DNA from: Aedes albopictus
Taxonomy: Eukaryota; Arthropoda; Insecta; Diptera; Culicidae
Direction of reading: 5' to 3'
Assembly: GCF_035046485.1 (NCBI RefSeq)
Contig: NC_085138.1
Location: forward strand, 87,655,228-87,719,227
DNA: 64,000 nucleotides
Shown here: positions 10,791 through 22,471 of the stretch, piece by piece
Position numbering within the stretch: the first letter of the stretch is position 1
Layout: every line of letters begins with the position of its first letter
The notes under the pieces: generated by a model
What the model saw: only the letters and a program-made list of their open reading frames with translations
Databases searched by the model: none
What the model was told of the DNA's origin: nothing
Program-made: the position numbers and the translations under genes

Positions 10791-12234
10791 CAAGGGGTAG
10801 TCACTCTACACAGTGTGCCTTGGGCACACCGGGCACACCAGTGGCACCGCGTGGCACCCAGCTTTGCACGCTCGCCATAATGGCGTCTGCTATAAAACTT
10901 GCAGCACTGAACTGAAATTCGAAGAAAACATTCTCACAACACACCTTGACACCTTGACGACCAAAATAAATTGTTTATCTGCCATCCAAGAAAAACGAAG
11001 ATTTGCATAAATTTGTATCAATGTTCCATTATAATTTTATTATTATAATCTTATTATCATATTTGATATTACATTTTAGGTTTTGTCTTCAGATGAAGCC
11101 TGATAAAAATGATTTTGCAGTGTCACGACCAGTTCAACAACGAGGCTGGATCCAATTCATTGAATGTTTAGCACTCCAAAAATCTTTAAGGAAGCTTCTG
11201 ATGGTTTATGATCTTCTGCGAAATGTGAGTTTCTGACGAAGTTAGGGAACAAGCCCCAATCGCAATTCTACAAGTATTTCCTAATGAGATCCATGAAACC
11301 ACTTCCGATATTCTTACTTAAGTATTTTTTGTGAAAGTTTTGAAAAAAATCATGGTGATATGCTAGGTGATATGGTGATTTTCTTTGAAAAACTGTCTTG
11401 AATAAATTACTTTTGGAATACATAGTTGGAGAAACTTATACAAATGATTGCAAAATTATTGAAATCTTCAGGTGACAACTTTTAAGAAATCCTTGAAGAA
11501 GTTTTCTATGGAATTTTCAAAAGTATTTATTGTCGATATAACAGACTCTCGGAAATAGGTTTATCTTGGGTTTATCCTAATACATTCGTCAGAATCAAAT
11601 GGGGGTGCTATACGTAAAACACAGGGCGCTGGGTCCGACGTTATGTTCTATTTTTGAATTTGGAGTGAAATCGACTTTTTCGTGTTAAAAATTTGGTTTT
11701 CCACACGCCGACACTAGTGTACTGTGCACCAATTCGTTAAACGAAAAAACGCCGTATTGTAGGGACATCCAAAGGCTCATTTTAACGATAAATTGTGAAA
11801 CTTTTGCAATGGAATGGTTGACATCTGTAATTGTGAGAGCCAAAGGTTGGACGCCAATAGCGTTGTTGTCTGCATGACTATTAAGTTTTTATGATTTTCC
11901 AGTCCCACCATCTAAGTCCTTCGGGATTAATCCTAAAATTAAAAAAAAAATTAACAAGATGGATGAAATTGATGATAAAGCGAAGAATCATGCAATTAAG
12001 AACACCTTTGCAAATCCAAGGACAACAGTTTTTTTTTCAGATGACAGATAAAAACGTTCTGATAGTCATGGTTTGCTGAGAATATTTCTGGCATTTTTAT
12101 AGCAGTCACCATAATACATTATGGAGCCTTGGCACCTCAGCACCTCGGCACACTAGGGCACACCAGTGCACACTGGTAGGCACAATAAAAAAAAACGTTG
12201 GCACAAATGAAGTGTGTAGAGTGACTACCCCTTG
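10791..12234. mobile_element. hAT-type non-autonomous element, 1444 bp
   Basis: It has 22-bp perfect terminal inverted repeats beginning CAAGGGGTAGTCACTC, flanked by the exact 8-bp duplication CTGCTTCC at 10783-10790 and 12235-12242. Both are diagnostic of the hAT superfamily. Just inside each end are several copies of a GGCACACC / GGCACCTC-type subterminal motif, in opposite orientation at the two ends, as expected for transposase binding sites. Short open frames inside (10813-11236) show no transposase motif. Confidence 0.85.
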
Positions 12235-12509
12235 CTGCTTCCATAGAGTACGTTTGGTACGTTTTGATACTGTTGCAGCGCTTTGAAGCGTTTTAAAGAA
12301 CATTCTTCCTGCTGGAAGCTGTGGCGAAGAACCTGTTGACGCAACAGCACAGTATTTTCAAGATGATGTTGGGTTAGTTTTGTGGCACAGTTGTAATGTC
12401 TTGTCTGGTGTGAAACACAACAAGTAAACATTGACAAACTTCCCCTTCATCAGACCATTAGCTTTTCTTTCTTCTCTGTTAACCTTAGTTTTGTTTTCTT
12501 ACGCGATAG
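12235..12509. other. Non-coding interval
   Basis: Holds the right-hand hAT target duplication and otherwise no supported feature. Confidence 0.5.
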
Positions 12510-12510
12510 A

Positions 12511-13690
12511 TAGGGTAAATGTACCAATAGTGGTGCTATTAGTAGGTCCGTGTGGTAAAATAATTGATTAAAATTGATAATAGGTACCCCAAAATAAAAA
12601 GTTTGAAAACGTTAATCGGTAGTTTTTCATTTAAATTTGCTAGAAAAAATGTAAAAACCATCGTTTATTTCAGTTTTGTCTAATAAATCACTTGCACCAA
12701 CTATAGGTACACGGTTCCTATTATGGTGGTAAAATTTAACATTGGTTCCTGTTCAGTCCGCAACGCTGCGAACTAAAGAAGGAGCACGTATCGTTCACGT
12801 GAAGAAAGAGCAAGCAAACCGAGGTAGAAGCACGCAATCTTCGCATGAAGGAAACCCCCCAATAAGGAGCCAATCGCCACGCTGAGAAGGAGGAAAAACC
12901 ATCCTCGTCGTCGGCGACGGCCGTCGAAGACGAGAGCAAAAGAAGCGCTACTTGGTGGCGCGAGCATCAATTTCGATACGTATCTCGAAGTGATTGGATC
13001 GCAGCAACCTAAGAAAAGTAGAGAAGTCAAGCCGGTGAGCCAAGCCCGGCAGAAGAAAAGTGTGGGCCGATGACGGCCATAGTAAAAGTTATGTACATAG
13101 TGTAATTAGGAAATTAAAATGAATTAGTACAAAAACCAGTGTGTGTGTGTCGTTTGTCTCTGAGCCGGAAATTCCCTTGGTCCGGCAGTCGCCTGCGTGT
13201 CCGGTTGAGTCCTTTTCAGGGCTAGAGTTATTGGAGATAGTATTCCCACCCTATGGAGTTCGCCGCTGGTCCGTCGGTCGCTGCATGGCAGTTTCCATAC
13301 ACCGAATCCACTTGGGGAATCGGTGAGACCGGTGGGCGCGCTGCAATCAAGGCAGCCTGAAGAAGAAAAGCAGTTTTACAGTCCACTGCAACACGCCGCA
13401 ACAGTTCCTATAGTGGCGCATCCCATTGAATTCTTATGGGACCCACTACTATAGGAACACTACCACCACTATAGGTGCAAAGGAGCAAACAATTTAAGGA
13501 AAATTGTTAATAATCAAGTTTATAATAGGTTTTCGGGCAATTCCTGAACACAAAACTGAATTAATGTCATTAATTGAGTATAATGCATCTATTAAAAATG
13601 TAATTTGTGAGCTTATTGGTCGAAATAGTGCTAAATTGCCACTACCACCACTATTGGTACTACCTCCATTAAGGGAGCGTTTACCCAAGT
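12511..13690. repeat. Repeat with inverted TACCAATAGTGGTG ends, interrupted by a solo LTR
   Basis: TACCAATAGTGGTG at 12522-12535 is mirrored at 13646-13659, with GGGTAAA-type sequence outside both. Inside, variants of CCACTATAGG and CCTATAGTGG recur. It reads as a degenerate non-autonomous repeat into which the LTR at 12750 later inserted. Family and exact ends are unknown. Confidence 0.5.
12750..13403. mobile_element. Solo LTR, 654 bp
   Basis: Begins TGTTCAGTCC, ends CGCCGCAACA, and is flanked by the exact 5-bp repeat GTTCC at 12745-12749 and 13404-13408. No internal gag or pol sequence is attached. The TGTT...AACA ends and 5-bp duplication are typical of Ty1/copia, though BEL/Pao is possible. 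It is more GC-rich than the repeat it interrupts. Confidence 0.85.
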
Positions 13691-15440
13691 CGGGTAAACA
13701 ACATGAAAAAAGGTTTGCAACTTTTTATCAGACCGTTTTTAAATTTTGGTAGGAGGTCAAAGATACAGTAGACGTTTTATAACTGCAACATGTTAACGTT
13801 TCACTTAGCGAACAAAAATAAGATAACTGGAACGCCTGACAGTATAAACAAACCATCAACTGACGTTAAGTGAACGTCTGTTCATTGCACAATGGTCCGA
13901 GGACCAACATTAAGTGGAAAAAAATAATAACTCAAAAACCATCCAAGATAGAGTCTTCATGTCTTCTAGACATTTGCTCGTGAGTCCAAGCCGCGTTATA
14001 TGCAAAAGTGTCCTAAACGCCAAATCTTAAAATACTTCATATTTCAGCACCTAACTTTTTTATTTCAAAAGATATCGAAATAAAATGTTCTGCAAAGTTG
14101 AAGAAGGCAAAAACCCCGACAACTTTCTCGAAAAGCAGTTTTTTCTATCTCTTCAATCTGAGGAGATATAACTTATTGAAGAAATAAAAAGTCCGAAATC
14201 GGGTTTTTGTCATATGTCAAAAACTATCATTTTTTCAAGCCTACTATGTTCAGAGCAATTGTACATATTGCCAAAATACACATTTCGTCAGAAGACATCA
14301 AAGCTGTACGATGTTTCTATCAAAAGATATAAGTATTTTTGTACTTTTTTAAGCCAATTTTTCTAGCGTAACATTTGAAAAAGGCGCAAGTGAATCTTTA
14401 ATTTTCTCCCACCACCGGATCTAGTATGACAAAAACTGCATTTTAACAAAATTTGGAGAGGGTGTTTTTTTGTTTTGCGTTTTAAATGTGATTTGACTAT
14501 GACCGTATTTTAGGCATCAAATTCACGAAAAATGGCATCCATAATGTCCGAGTTCAACATCTACTCGTGTTTCAAGATCACTTATCTTAAACATTCGAGT
14601 AGCGATGAACCCAATGTTGTCTTTTTTGTTTTGTTTTGTTCCTTTGTGTAAGTGAGCAAAAATATAAAACAAATTCCCTATAGTTTTTCGATTTCTTAAT
14701 TCATCAGATATATGCATCTGGTGATCGTATGCAAATTTTAAATTGAATTGTGGACCGTCCAGTTTTATATGTTTGACATATATTATGAAAGGCCTTTGAT
14801 CCTAGGATAGGATGCGACACGTAGACATGTGCTGCAATTTGCGACCGGACGAGCAATGTTTCCGATACATGGAACTACGTTTTGTTTGCCTTGCAATACT
14901 TTTGAGTTGAACTTTACACAAACGACGTATCTCTACACGCGATCGATTTAGATCGATTACAATAAATACCAAAACAGTACTGCTGTTCTAATTTCGCCAA
15001 AAAGTATAGCAAGTAATGAATGTAAATGTAAACATGGAGAAAGCAAAACTGGAACTAAATAATTATAAAATGGAATTTGTTTATTCTACTATTTTGCTTC
15101 AACCTTGGGGAACATCTATTAAGTACGTCACGCTAAAATTGGAAATTTTCAACCCTCCCTACCTCCTCCAAACGTGATGATAAACTTAATGGATGTGATA
15201 GATTCCATTTCATTGCTTAAAATGAAAAAAAGTGAAATATAACTAAATTATATCTACAGCTGTTATCATATCTGCTTATGATATAATTGTGATGGATTAA
15301 AACAAAATCACCACAAATCAAGTCTATTATACGTCACCGAGCTCAATGTGACGTCATACTACACCGCTCATGTGCGTCTGACAAAAAAGGACTTGAATGA
15401 GAAAACTGGCAATACGTAGAACCAGTAGAGCTTCTATCAT
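13691..15440. other. Non-coding, old repeat remnants
   Basis: No supported gene. The stretch near 13885-13915 (CACAATGGTCC...TTAAGTGGAAAA) resembles 53355-53395. The stretch near 14080-14200 (TTCTGCAAAGTTGAAG...) resembles 53555-53600. This suggests fragments of one dispersed repeat at both places. Confidence 0.4.
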
Positions 15441-15460
15441 CGCCCTCTTCAAGTGTTGTG

Positions 15461-15535
15461 ATGGTCTCATTGGCAGAGGCGTCAGATTGCTACCGATGTT
15501 GGGTGTCTTGGTTCAAATCCCGTTCGGCTCTGAAA
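15461..15535 (+). repeat. tRNA-derived SINE head (tRNA-like pseudogene)
   Basis: A perfect RNA polymerase III B box, GGTTCAAATCC, lies at 15510-15520. An A-box-like stretch (TGGTCTCATTGGCAGAGG) lies about 48 nt upstream at 15462-15479. The sequence does not fold into a good cloverleaf by eye, so a functional tRNA is unlikely. A SINE or tRNA pseudogene remnant is the better reading. Confidence 0.5.
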
Positions 15536-15911
15536 ATTTTATAACGTACTGGAAACTTTTTTTTATGTTGGCTAGTGTTTCTAAAAATAGAATAACACAC
15601 TTAAAAAAATTTACTCAAAAAATGAGTATAAAAATTAGTTTTTACCCTAAAAGGTTGCCAAGGAATTATAACACAATTTGTTATAATTTTGTTAAATTCT
15701 ACCATATTTCATGGAACAGGTTTTGTAATATTTTCGTTATGTTCATAACAAAAGTTATTATATTTTTGTTCTTTGCATATGGGAGCTTTGTTAGAATTTT
15801 TGTTATTTTAACTACTAACGGTACATGTTTTATAACAACCCTTGTTATAAAAATTTATTGTAACAAAATAACACAGCTTGTTATAATTTTGTTATGTCCA
15901 TCTAGTCGGGG

Positions 15912-16388
15912 TGCTTCGAAATGCGCGGCACAAGAGGCATACGCAAGACTGTCAGGATGGCCTCTATGGTCAAATGGCAGCGCGCGTGGGACAGTTCCAC
16001 CAAAGGAAGGTGGACCCATAGGTTGATACCGAGGGTAGATAGTTGGATTAATAGGCGCCATGGGGAAGTTACATTCCACCTGACACAGGTCCTTACAGGT
16101 CATGGTTGCTTCCGACAGTATCTACACCGTTTCGGGCATGCGGATTCTCCCGAATGCCCAGTGTGCAATGGTTTAGAGGAAACGGCGGAACACGTTTTGT
16201 TTGTGTGCCCGCGTTTTCGCACAATGCGTGACCGCATGCTTGCCACATGCGGGGAGGACACAAACCCGGACAACTTGGTCCAGAGGATGTGTGGGGATGA
16301 GTTTGGCTGGAACGCCGTTTCAACGGCTATCACCCATATCGTCTGGGAGCTACAAAGGAGGTGGCGCGTGGACTCGGAGAATGGCTAG
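15912..16388 (+). pseudogene. R1-clade ORF2, C-terminal part
   Basis: The last segment of copy 1 ORF2 after the 6.4-kb block. It reads EMRGTRGIRKTVRM, then KGRWTHRLIP, HGEVTFHLTQVLTGHGCF, and the Cys/His region HRFGHADSPECPVC...AEHVLFVCPRF, ending at the stop near 16386-16388. The same domain ends copy 2 (to 28852). In R1-clade elements this cysteine-histidine module near the C terminus is conserved and probably nucleic-acid binding. Confidence 0.85.
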
Positions 16389-16860
16389 TTCAGATGCAGT
16401 ACAAGAGGTGGTCCAGGGGTTCGGAGTCAGCTTCGTAGGTCATACCGGTGCCCTGCGGTCGAGATCGACCCTTACAGCGATTAAGTGGCCGCGGAGAGGA
16501 AGTCCCGGTAGCGATGCTGTCGTGGCGTCGGTCTACTGGGTTTTATCCGAGCCCGCGGTTGGAAAGGGGTCCCCGGCAAGGGTCGGAGCAGGTGGAGACC
16601 CTGCTGTCAGCAACCTTCTGGTGCAGCTGATAGGGCCTGAAGGGTAGTGATACCCTTGCCTTCAGCAGATCAGATCGGGTTGCACGTGCGCATCAGTTCT
16701 TGATGTCTGCAGAGCAGTTGGGCGCGGGCGGGGTTGATCCTGCCTGCCTTCCGAGGACAAAGGGAGTGGCGAGGACCACTCGGGAAACTGGCTAAGCGCC
16801 AGCATGCTATCGTGATGGACTCTCCAGAGCGAGTCATCGATGTTCGTTACTCAGTGCTGT

Positions 16861-18670
16861 CATGCTAAAATCAGAGCTGGTTACTCAAGGTTTTCAAATA
16901 TTCAGCGCCCCTTATACTGGTACGCCCCCAAGAAAATGATTTCACTATCGCGCCCAATTTAGAATTATTCTGGAAAAACTACTCCATGCAAAATTATTTT
17001 ACGTTTTTTTCCGTGACAATTGTGGAAGGAATTGCTTTTATGAGTTTATTTGAGCAGAGGGGAATATCAAATTAATAATTACAAAATCACAAAACCTGTT
17101 TTTATATCTTGTTGTGTTATTATTGAATTATCAAGGCATTACGTTTCCATAACATGTTTTGTTGGACAATCTTATTTTGTTATGACCAAGCTATTGGTAT
17201 ACAGCAATTAAACAACATTTCAATATTACATTTTGTTGTGGAACAAGTTCAGTTATTATTGTATAATAAAGAGTGTACAAATACTTTATGCTATTGCTAT
17301 CAAAGCTGAAACAAGTTTTGAAATAAAACCTACGTCATTATGTAACGTTATTTGCAGCATTTTGTGAGTGAGGGGAACAACTGCATATTCTCTCATCAAT
17401 TTGTCTTCCTCTTCCATTTTTTATTACATCCAAACTGAGACAGAGTACAAGCAAACTTTTCCCACGGAATACTAGCTAGTGATAGTATTCCGTGGGAAAA
17501 AGTTTGCATAATGCACCAGCAAAATTTTGGAACGATTTTATGAAAAATGTGCAAAGTTGGGCCCTAGGTGCGCAAAGTATGTTACGCTTACAGTATCACA
17601 TTTGATAAGAGGTGTGGTGTATTACGTGTCATGGAGGTGCTGTAATGTGTACAAAACCAAGTTCCTGCTGGGCCGTGCGAGGTTTGAAATTGACTGAGTT
17701 GTAGCTGAAAAGTACCCTACATACATCAAACCGAGAATAGCAGACGATATGCAAAGTGCGATTTGAAAGGGACGTTCCAGATTCCATCTTTGACATGAGA
17801 ATTTCAATGATAAAAATGTCAAACTTATTGAGTAAACTTGTTTGAACGAATCTAATACAGACAGCTGAATCCAAAATTGTAGATGGTTTTGAATGGGATT
17901 TTTCAGAAATGTTTTTGTTTTTTTATTCACATCTTTACCTGTCGTTCCAAAAGATTCACCTATTTGTGGTAAAAAATTACACGAATAGTTGAAAACGCGC
18001 CTATGGGGGAAGAGAGAAACCGAAGTTCGCAATGATTGTTCCGCCCTTCTCACATGTTGGTATAAATATGTATAATATTCTTAGCCATCACGAAGTCAAA
18101 TATGATGTAGAATTGTAGAATAGGATGCTAAAGTGGAGGACATATGCGTACTTGCTTCCATTTAACCAAGAGTAAAGTGTATGCATATCGCCTTCACTTT
18201 GGATCATATTCAACAGCAAATGCGATCGTTTGATATCATAACTAATTTTGCTTTCTGAATGTTATCAATAACTCTTTAATATCAAAATTTATTATTGCAA
18301 CATTTCCCGAATTCACTGTTATTAAGTTGTTATTGACACTAACAAAACATGTTATTGAATTGATTTTCCAGGAACAAATTTTTGTTATGTAACTTGTTAT
18401 TTTGCCGCTTATGACAGACAAGTTTATAACTCAATATGTTATGTTAATAACATAAAAATTACTAATTTCATTATGCAGTTATTGTGCCAAAATAACGCAA
18501 TTTGTTGTGCTGTTGTTATTCTCTTCTGCTCGGGTAACAAAAATTCTTCCTGAAAATTTTAGAAAAAATAATTCAGTATTACCTCCAAGGACTTCGCCAG
18601 AAATTCCTTTGAATACTTTTTCAGGATTTATCAAAAAGTTATGGAATGTTTACAAAAAGAAGATTATTGC
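16861..18670. other. AT-rich non-coding sequence with ATAACAA/TTGTTAT motifs
   Basis: No gene. Two zones (about 17100-17250 and 18230-18535) carry the same ATAACAA/TTGTTAT repertoire as the ends of the 9452-15911 block, and a CTTCTGCTCGGG near 18523 mirrors that block's outer end. This may be a second, poorly preserved member of the family. A strong hairpin lies at 17451-17507. Confidence 0.45.
17451..17507. other. Strong perfect-stem hairpin
   Basis: A 24-nt arm (17451-17474, starting GCAAACTTTTCCCACGG) and a 25-nt arm (17483-17507) are fully complementary apart from one extra A, around an 8-nt loop. It is too short for a typical animal pre-miRNA and could be a palindromic transposon remnant. 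Confidence 0.6.
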
Positions 18671-18989
18671 CATTTTTGCCTTTCTCGTACACCAAGGTGT
18701 ACCGAAAGGCTATATGTTCACTCCAAAAATGAAATTCTGATAGAGCCCCCGGAGGGGCAAGTTTCATATACCAATCGACTCAGCTCGACGAGTTGAGATG
18801 ATGTCTGTGTGTGTGTATGTGTGTGTGTGTGTATGTATGTGTGTGTGTATGTGTACAAAAAAAGGTCACCTCACTTTTAGACAGTAAATATCAACCGATT
18901 TTAACGATCAACGGCTTATTCGACGCAGAATCTGGTCCCATTGTTTCCTATTGAAAATGGTTCGGATCGGTCCAGCCGTTGCGGAGTTA

Positions 18990-19790
18990 TGGCCATTTAG
19001 GTGTTCCGGATCGGTGCCCCTGGAAGGGGACAAACATGAACATGCACCAAACCCATGCATGCGACCCATTAAACCACGGCATTTACGATTATCTGAAGAA
19101 CGGTGAGCAGAAAAATAGTCTTAGACCATATCTGAACCGGTAATGTTCCGGAACCGGTTCTGGTTGTCCCGCCGGAAGTGGCCAAATATCAAATTTAACA
19201 TAACTCATGCATGCGACACATCAAACAGCGGCTTTTTCGATAATCTGATGAACAGTTAGCAGGAAAACAGTATCAGACCACATCTGAACCAGTAATGTTC
19301 CGGAACCGCTTCCGGATGTCCCACCGGAAGTGGCCAAATATAAAAGAGTACCAAACCCATGCATGCGACACATCAAACAGTGGCATTTTCGATAACCTGA
19401 TGAACGGTTAGCAGGAAAACAATATTAGTCCATATCTGAACCAGTAGTGTTCCGGAACCGGTTCCGGGGGTCCCGGCGGATGTGGCCAAATAAAAAAGTG
19501 TACCTAACCCATGCATGCGATACAACAAATAACGGCTTTTCTGATAACCTAATGACTGGTTATCAAAGAAATAGGTTAGGAACACATTACAGACAGCCGG
19601 TTGTATTCCGGAACCAGTTCCGGGTGTCGCGCCGGAAATGGTCAAATATAAAAGTGAACCAAACCCATGCATGCGACACATCAAACAGCGGCATTTTCGA
19701 TAACCTGAGAAACGGTAAGCAGGAAAACAGTATCAGACCATATCTGAACCGGAAGTGTTCCGGATGTCCCACCGGAAGTGGCCAAATTTA
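18990..19790. repeat. ~153-bp minisatellite array, block 1
   Basis: About five degenerate units, each with GTTCCGGAACCGGTTCC, a GTGGCCAAATATAAAA stretch, CCCATGCATGCGACACATC and TTTTCGATAACCTGATGAAC. GTTCCGG-type starts at 19145, 19297, 19449, 19605 and 19757 give a spacing of 152-156 bp. Open frames within it are by-products of the repeat. Confidence 0.8.
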
Positions 19791-19791
19791 G

Positions 19792-19920
19792 CCCTTAAAG
19801 GCGCACGACAATAAAAACTGATTTAAAAAATAAATTAATAATTAATAATAAAAGTGAAGGTCAATTATTTTGCAGCGTTTTTAGGTATGTTGTTTTAAAA
19901 CAACATTGCGCTTTTAAGGG
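19792..19920. mobile_element. MITE, piggyBac-like, 129 bp
   Basis: The 14-bp terminal inverted repeats CCCTTAAAGGCGCA and CCCTTAAAAGCGCA (read inward) differ at one base. The right flank is TTAA (19921-19924); the left is TTAG (19788-19791), a one-base decay of TTAA. TTAA targets with CCC ends are the piggyBac signature. It sits inside the minisatellite. Confidence 0.7.
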
Positions 19921-19942
19921 TTAAAAGAGTGCCAAACCCATG

Positions 19943-20358
19943 TGTTGGAAATAGTACAATGATTTCCTCCAGTGCTTTGTGAGTCCCGAGTTCTGCATGC
20001 CGTACATATCAACGTTTGCCATTCTCTCACTCTCTGGCAGCTGAACCCAGATGTGATCAGTTGAGAATGTTTACTGGCAGGATCGTTTACAAATATGTGC
20101 ACAGGAGTGAATTAGTTAGCTTTTTCAATTAGTCTTATAAGTGCCGGTATACTTCTATGATACCTTTATGAATTGAGAATTAAGATTAGGAGAAACGCAT
20201 CTTGGGAGATTTGTAATGTTACTGAAATGTAAGATTGTGCTGATTTCGTTGTAATTTATGTAAATAAATCTTGAATTCCTTGCAGTTTTGAAGCTGCCGA
20301 TACAGTAAGAGCTGCTGTCAAAAGGTTTCATTCTTTCCAAGAAGTTGCGTCCCTAACA
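19943..20358 (+). mobile_element. Solo LTR, 416 bp, in the minisatellite
   Basis: Begins TGTTGGAAAT, ends GTCCCTAACA, and is flanked by the exact 5-bp repeat CCATG at 19938-19942 and 20359-20363. It interrupts the minisatellite motif CCAAACCCATGCATGCG. An AATAAA near 20261 inside is consistent with a plus-strand LTR. The ends fit Ty1/copia or BEL/Pao. Confidence 0.85.
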
Positions 20359-20730
20359 CCATGCATGCGACACATCAAACAGCTGCATTTTCGATAACCT
20401 GATGAACGGTTAGCAGGAAAATAGTATCAGACCATGTCTGAAACGGTAGTTGTCCGGAACCGGTTCCGGGGGTCTCGACGGATGTGGCCAAATATAAAAG
20501 AGTACCAAACCCATGCATGCGATACAACAAATAACGGCTTTTCTGATAACCTGTTGACTGGTTATCAAAGAAATAGGTTAGGACCACATTAGGGACAGCC
20601 GGTAATGCCGTAACCAGTTCCGGGTGCCCCTCCGAAAGCGGCTGAATATATGCGACAGAGCAAAGCTAGGATTTTTTGATAACCTTATGAACGTTAGCAA
20701 GCAAACAGGTTCAGACCGGCGAAAAAAATG
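20359..20730. repeat. ~153-bp minisatellite array, continuation
   Basis: About two more units of the same repeat resume directly after the solo LTR, becoming more diverged towards 20730. Confidence 0.75.
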
Positions 20731-21060
20731 TTTTACGCATATGGTCATATCTCATCCGTTACGTAGTAATTGAACTTCACATGTTTTTGACTTTGCTTGT
20801 CTCAAACTGGCTATAACTTGAAAATGGTCAAACTTATCGCATTTGAAAGATTATTAAATTTGATACCAAAAAAGATCTTGGAATCTATTTGTTTAGTTAG
20901 ATAACTAAAGCTAAAAAGCTCGAAAGTAATGTTTTCCCTTTCTCATACACTTAGTGTAATAAAAAACTATATGCCCACTCAAAAACCGATTTTTCGAAAA
21001 AAGGCTCGGAGGATCAAGTGGCATATATCAATCAACTCAGTTCAACGAATTAAGATTATG

Positions 21061-21120
21061 TCTGTATGTGTGTATGTATGTATGTATGTATGTATGTATG
21101 CATGTATGTATGTATGTGCG
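21061..21120. repeat. TGTA microsatellite
   Basis: About ten TGTA/TGCA tetranucleotide units just inside the second leader of the minisatellite element. The equivalent place in the other copies holds a TG repeat (18798-18850 and 22603-22655). Confidence 0.85.
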
Positions 21121-21840
21121 TAAAATAAGTTCACTCACTTTTAAGGCACTTCCCATTGGCCGATTTTTCGGATCATAGCTTGAATCTAACTGGAATTGTT
21201 TGCTATTAAAAATGGTCCAGATCGGCCAAGGCGTTCCGAAGTTATGGCCATTTCAGTGATCCGGACCAGCACTGGTAGAACTGGACGTATATAAAACTGA
21301 ACTAGCCCCATCATGCGATACATCATGGTTGGCGAGTTTTGTGCGGAAATCAACACTGGAGACCAGAAGCTCCACTAAAACTTAAGATGGCGGCTCCGAA
21401 TTCAAAATCGCGGCTCTTTAATGGAGTTTTAGGGCCTAAAACAATGCATTTTTGGTATATTTGGTATGGGGATGATTTCTGGATTCCAAAAATGGCGACT
21501 TGAACATCCAAGATTTTGGTCCAAAATCAAGATGGCGGCTGTTTAATGAAGTATATTTTTCGTAGGGAAGATGTCTGGACGCCAAAACTGGCGACCAGAA
21601 CATCCAAGATGGCAATCTTAAATTATAAATGGCAGCTTCAAATTCAAGATAGCGTCTTTTTCTTAAGAGTTTGAGGCTTAAACATTAAAAGCCAGATAAA
21701 CGATATGATTTCTGCTATCATGAAATGGATTTCTGTTAATTGTATGGAAGTGCGATATACATCAACATTTCGCTTGATTTTGATTGAAATGGGGTTTCAA
21801 AGGCACGAGAAAGGCGCCATCACCGCTAGGTGGATTAATT

Positions 21841-22471
21841 AGGGGTTTTTTAAATGATTTTAGCAAGAACTCCTCGTAAGATTCCTTTCAGTATTTCTTC
21901 ATTAGATTCCTTAGAATTTCTCCAGAAATACCTCCAGGGATTCTTTTGGGGATTCCCCAAGGCACTTTCCTTGGGACATGTTTAAGAGTTTCTCATAAAA
22001 GGTTTAAGCCTAATCTTAAAACTTTTCCTCAGGAATTCCTTCCTTAATTCCAACTAGGTTTCTTCAAAAAATTACATTGGATGTTCGTTTAAGAAATGCT
22101 ACATAAATTCATGCTTTATTCTTTAATGTTTAACATTTCTGAAGGAATTCGTTTAGAAATGTTATCAGAATTTTTCTAGGATATAAAAATTTCTCAAGTA
22201 CTTTTTCTAGGAATTTCAACAGGAATTTCTCCAAACATTTCTCAAAAATATGCAATTGCAGGGCATTTTTTTTTTCGCAGATTCGAAGATTCTATCAGAC
22301 GCTGCTCAAGGGTCTTTCTCTATGATTTCAGAAATTTATCAAGAAAATTTTCAGTTATTATTACTTGAATTTCTCCAGAGGTATTGCTCCATTTAATCGA
22401 ATTTCTTGGAAATTTAGTTGGAAACTCCCCTAGAAAATTCTCAAAAGATTCTTCTGATTATTTTAACAGTT
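21841..22471. repeat. Degenerate GGAATTCC-type array (pyrimidine polarity)
   Basis: Loose repeats of TTTCTCCAGAAATTCCT-like sequence at about 24-27 bp spacing. No gene. It belongs to the same family as 31510-34080 and 47860-51110. Confidence 0.6.

Larger units (their letters stand above)
9452..15911. mobile_element. Inverted-repeat-bounded insertion block in R1 copy 1
   Basis: An insertion splitting ORF2 of copy 1. An exact 18-bp inverted repeat, ATAACAAAATTATAACAA, lies at 9479-9496 and its complement at 15878-15895. Outside these, CCCCGACCAGAAG on the left mirrors the complement of the right end (CCCCGACTAGATG), so the true ends are probably near 9452 and 15911. Both terminal zones are packed with ATAACAA/TTGTTAT motifs. 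The same motif-rich sequence recurs near 17100-17250 and 18230-18535. No transposase is visible. The middle holds a hAT element, a solo LTR in another repeat, and a tRNA-like segment. The superfamily is unknown, and a target duplication was not identified. Confidence 0.6.
4597..16860 (+). mobile_element. R1-clade non-LTR retrotransposon, copy 1 (decayed, interrupted)
   Basis: A sense-strand LINE with a GC-rich 5' UTR (about 4599-4857), ORF1 with zinc knuckles, and ORF2 with endonuclease, reverse transcriptase and a C-terminal cysteine/histidine region. Later insertions split it: a solo LTR (8588-9122) and a 6.4-kb inverted-repeat-bounded block (about 9452-15911). The 3' UTR is about 16389-16860. 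The right boundary is approximate because I could not find a convincing target duplication. Several frameshifts and stops make it inactive. R1 clade is chosen from the NLNHC start of ORF2, the endonuclease and the C-terminal HRFGHADSPECP motif; LOA or RT1/RT2-type naming would need a tree. Confidence 0.85.
18671..21840. mobile_element. Minisatellite-bearing non-autonomous element, copy 1 (composite)
   Basis: The left end reads GCCTTTCTCGTACACCAAGG, followed by a conserved ~150-bp leader (CCAATCGACTCAGCTCGACG) and a TG-rich microsatellite. The right end near 21795-21840 reads CACGAGAAAGGCGCC...CTAGGTGGATTAA, so CCTTTCTCGT is inverted at the two ends. The body is the ~153-bp minisatellite. A second, diverged leader at about 20931-21130 shows that two copies are nested or tandem here. 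The same architecture recurs at 22472-31505. No transposase and no clear target duplication; superfamily unknown. Confidence 0.6.

Noticed and set aside
15461..15535. Functional tRNA gene
   Set aside because: The B box is perfect, but the acceptor and anticodon stems do not pair convincingly. A SINE head or pseudogene is more likely.
19373..19791. Open frames of about 100 codons on both strands
   Set aside because: They follow the 153-bp minisatellite, whose unit length is close to a multiple of three.
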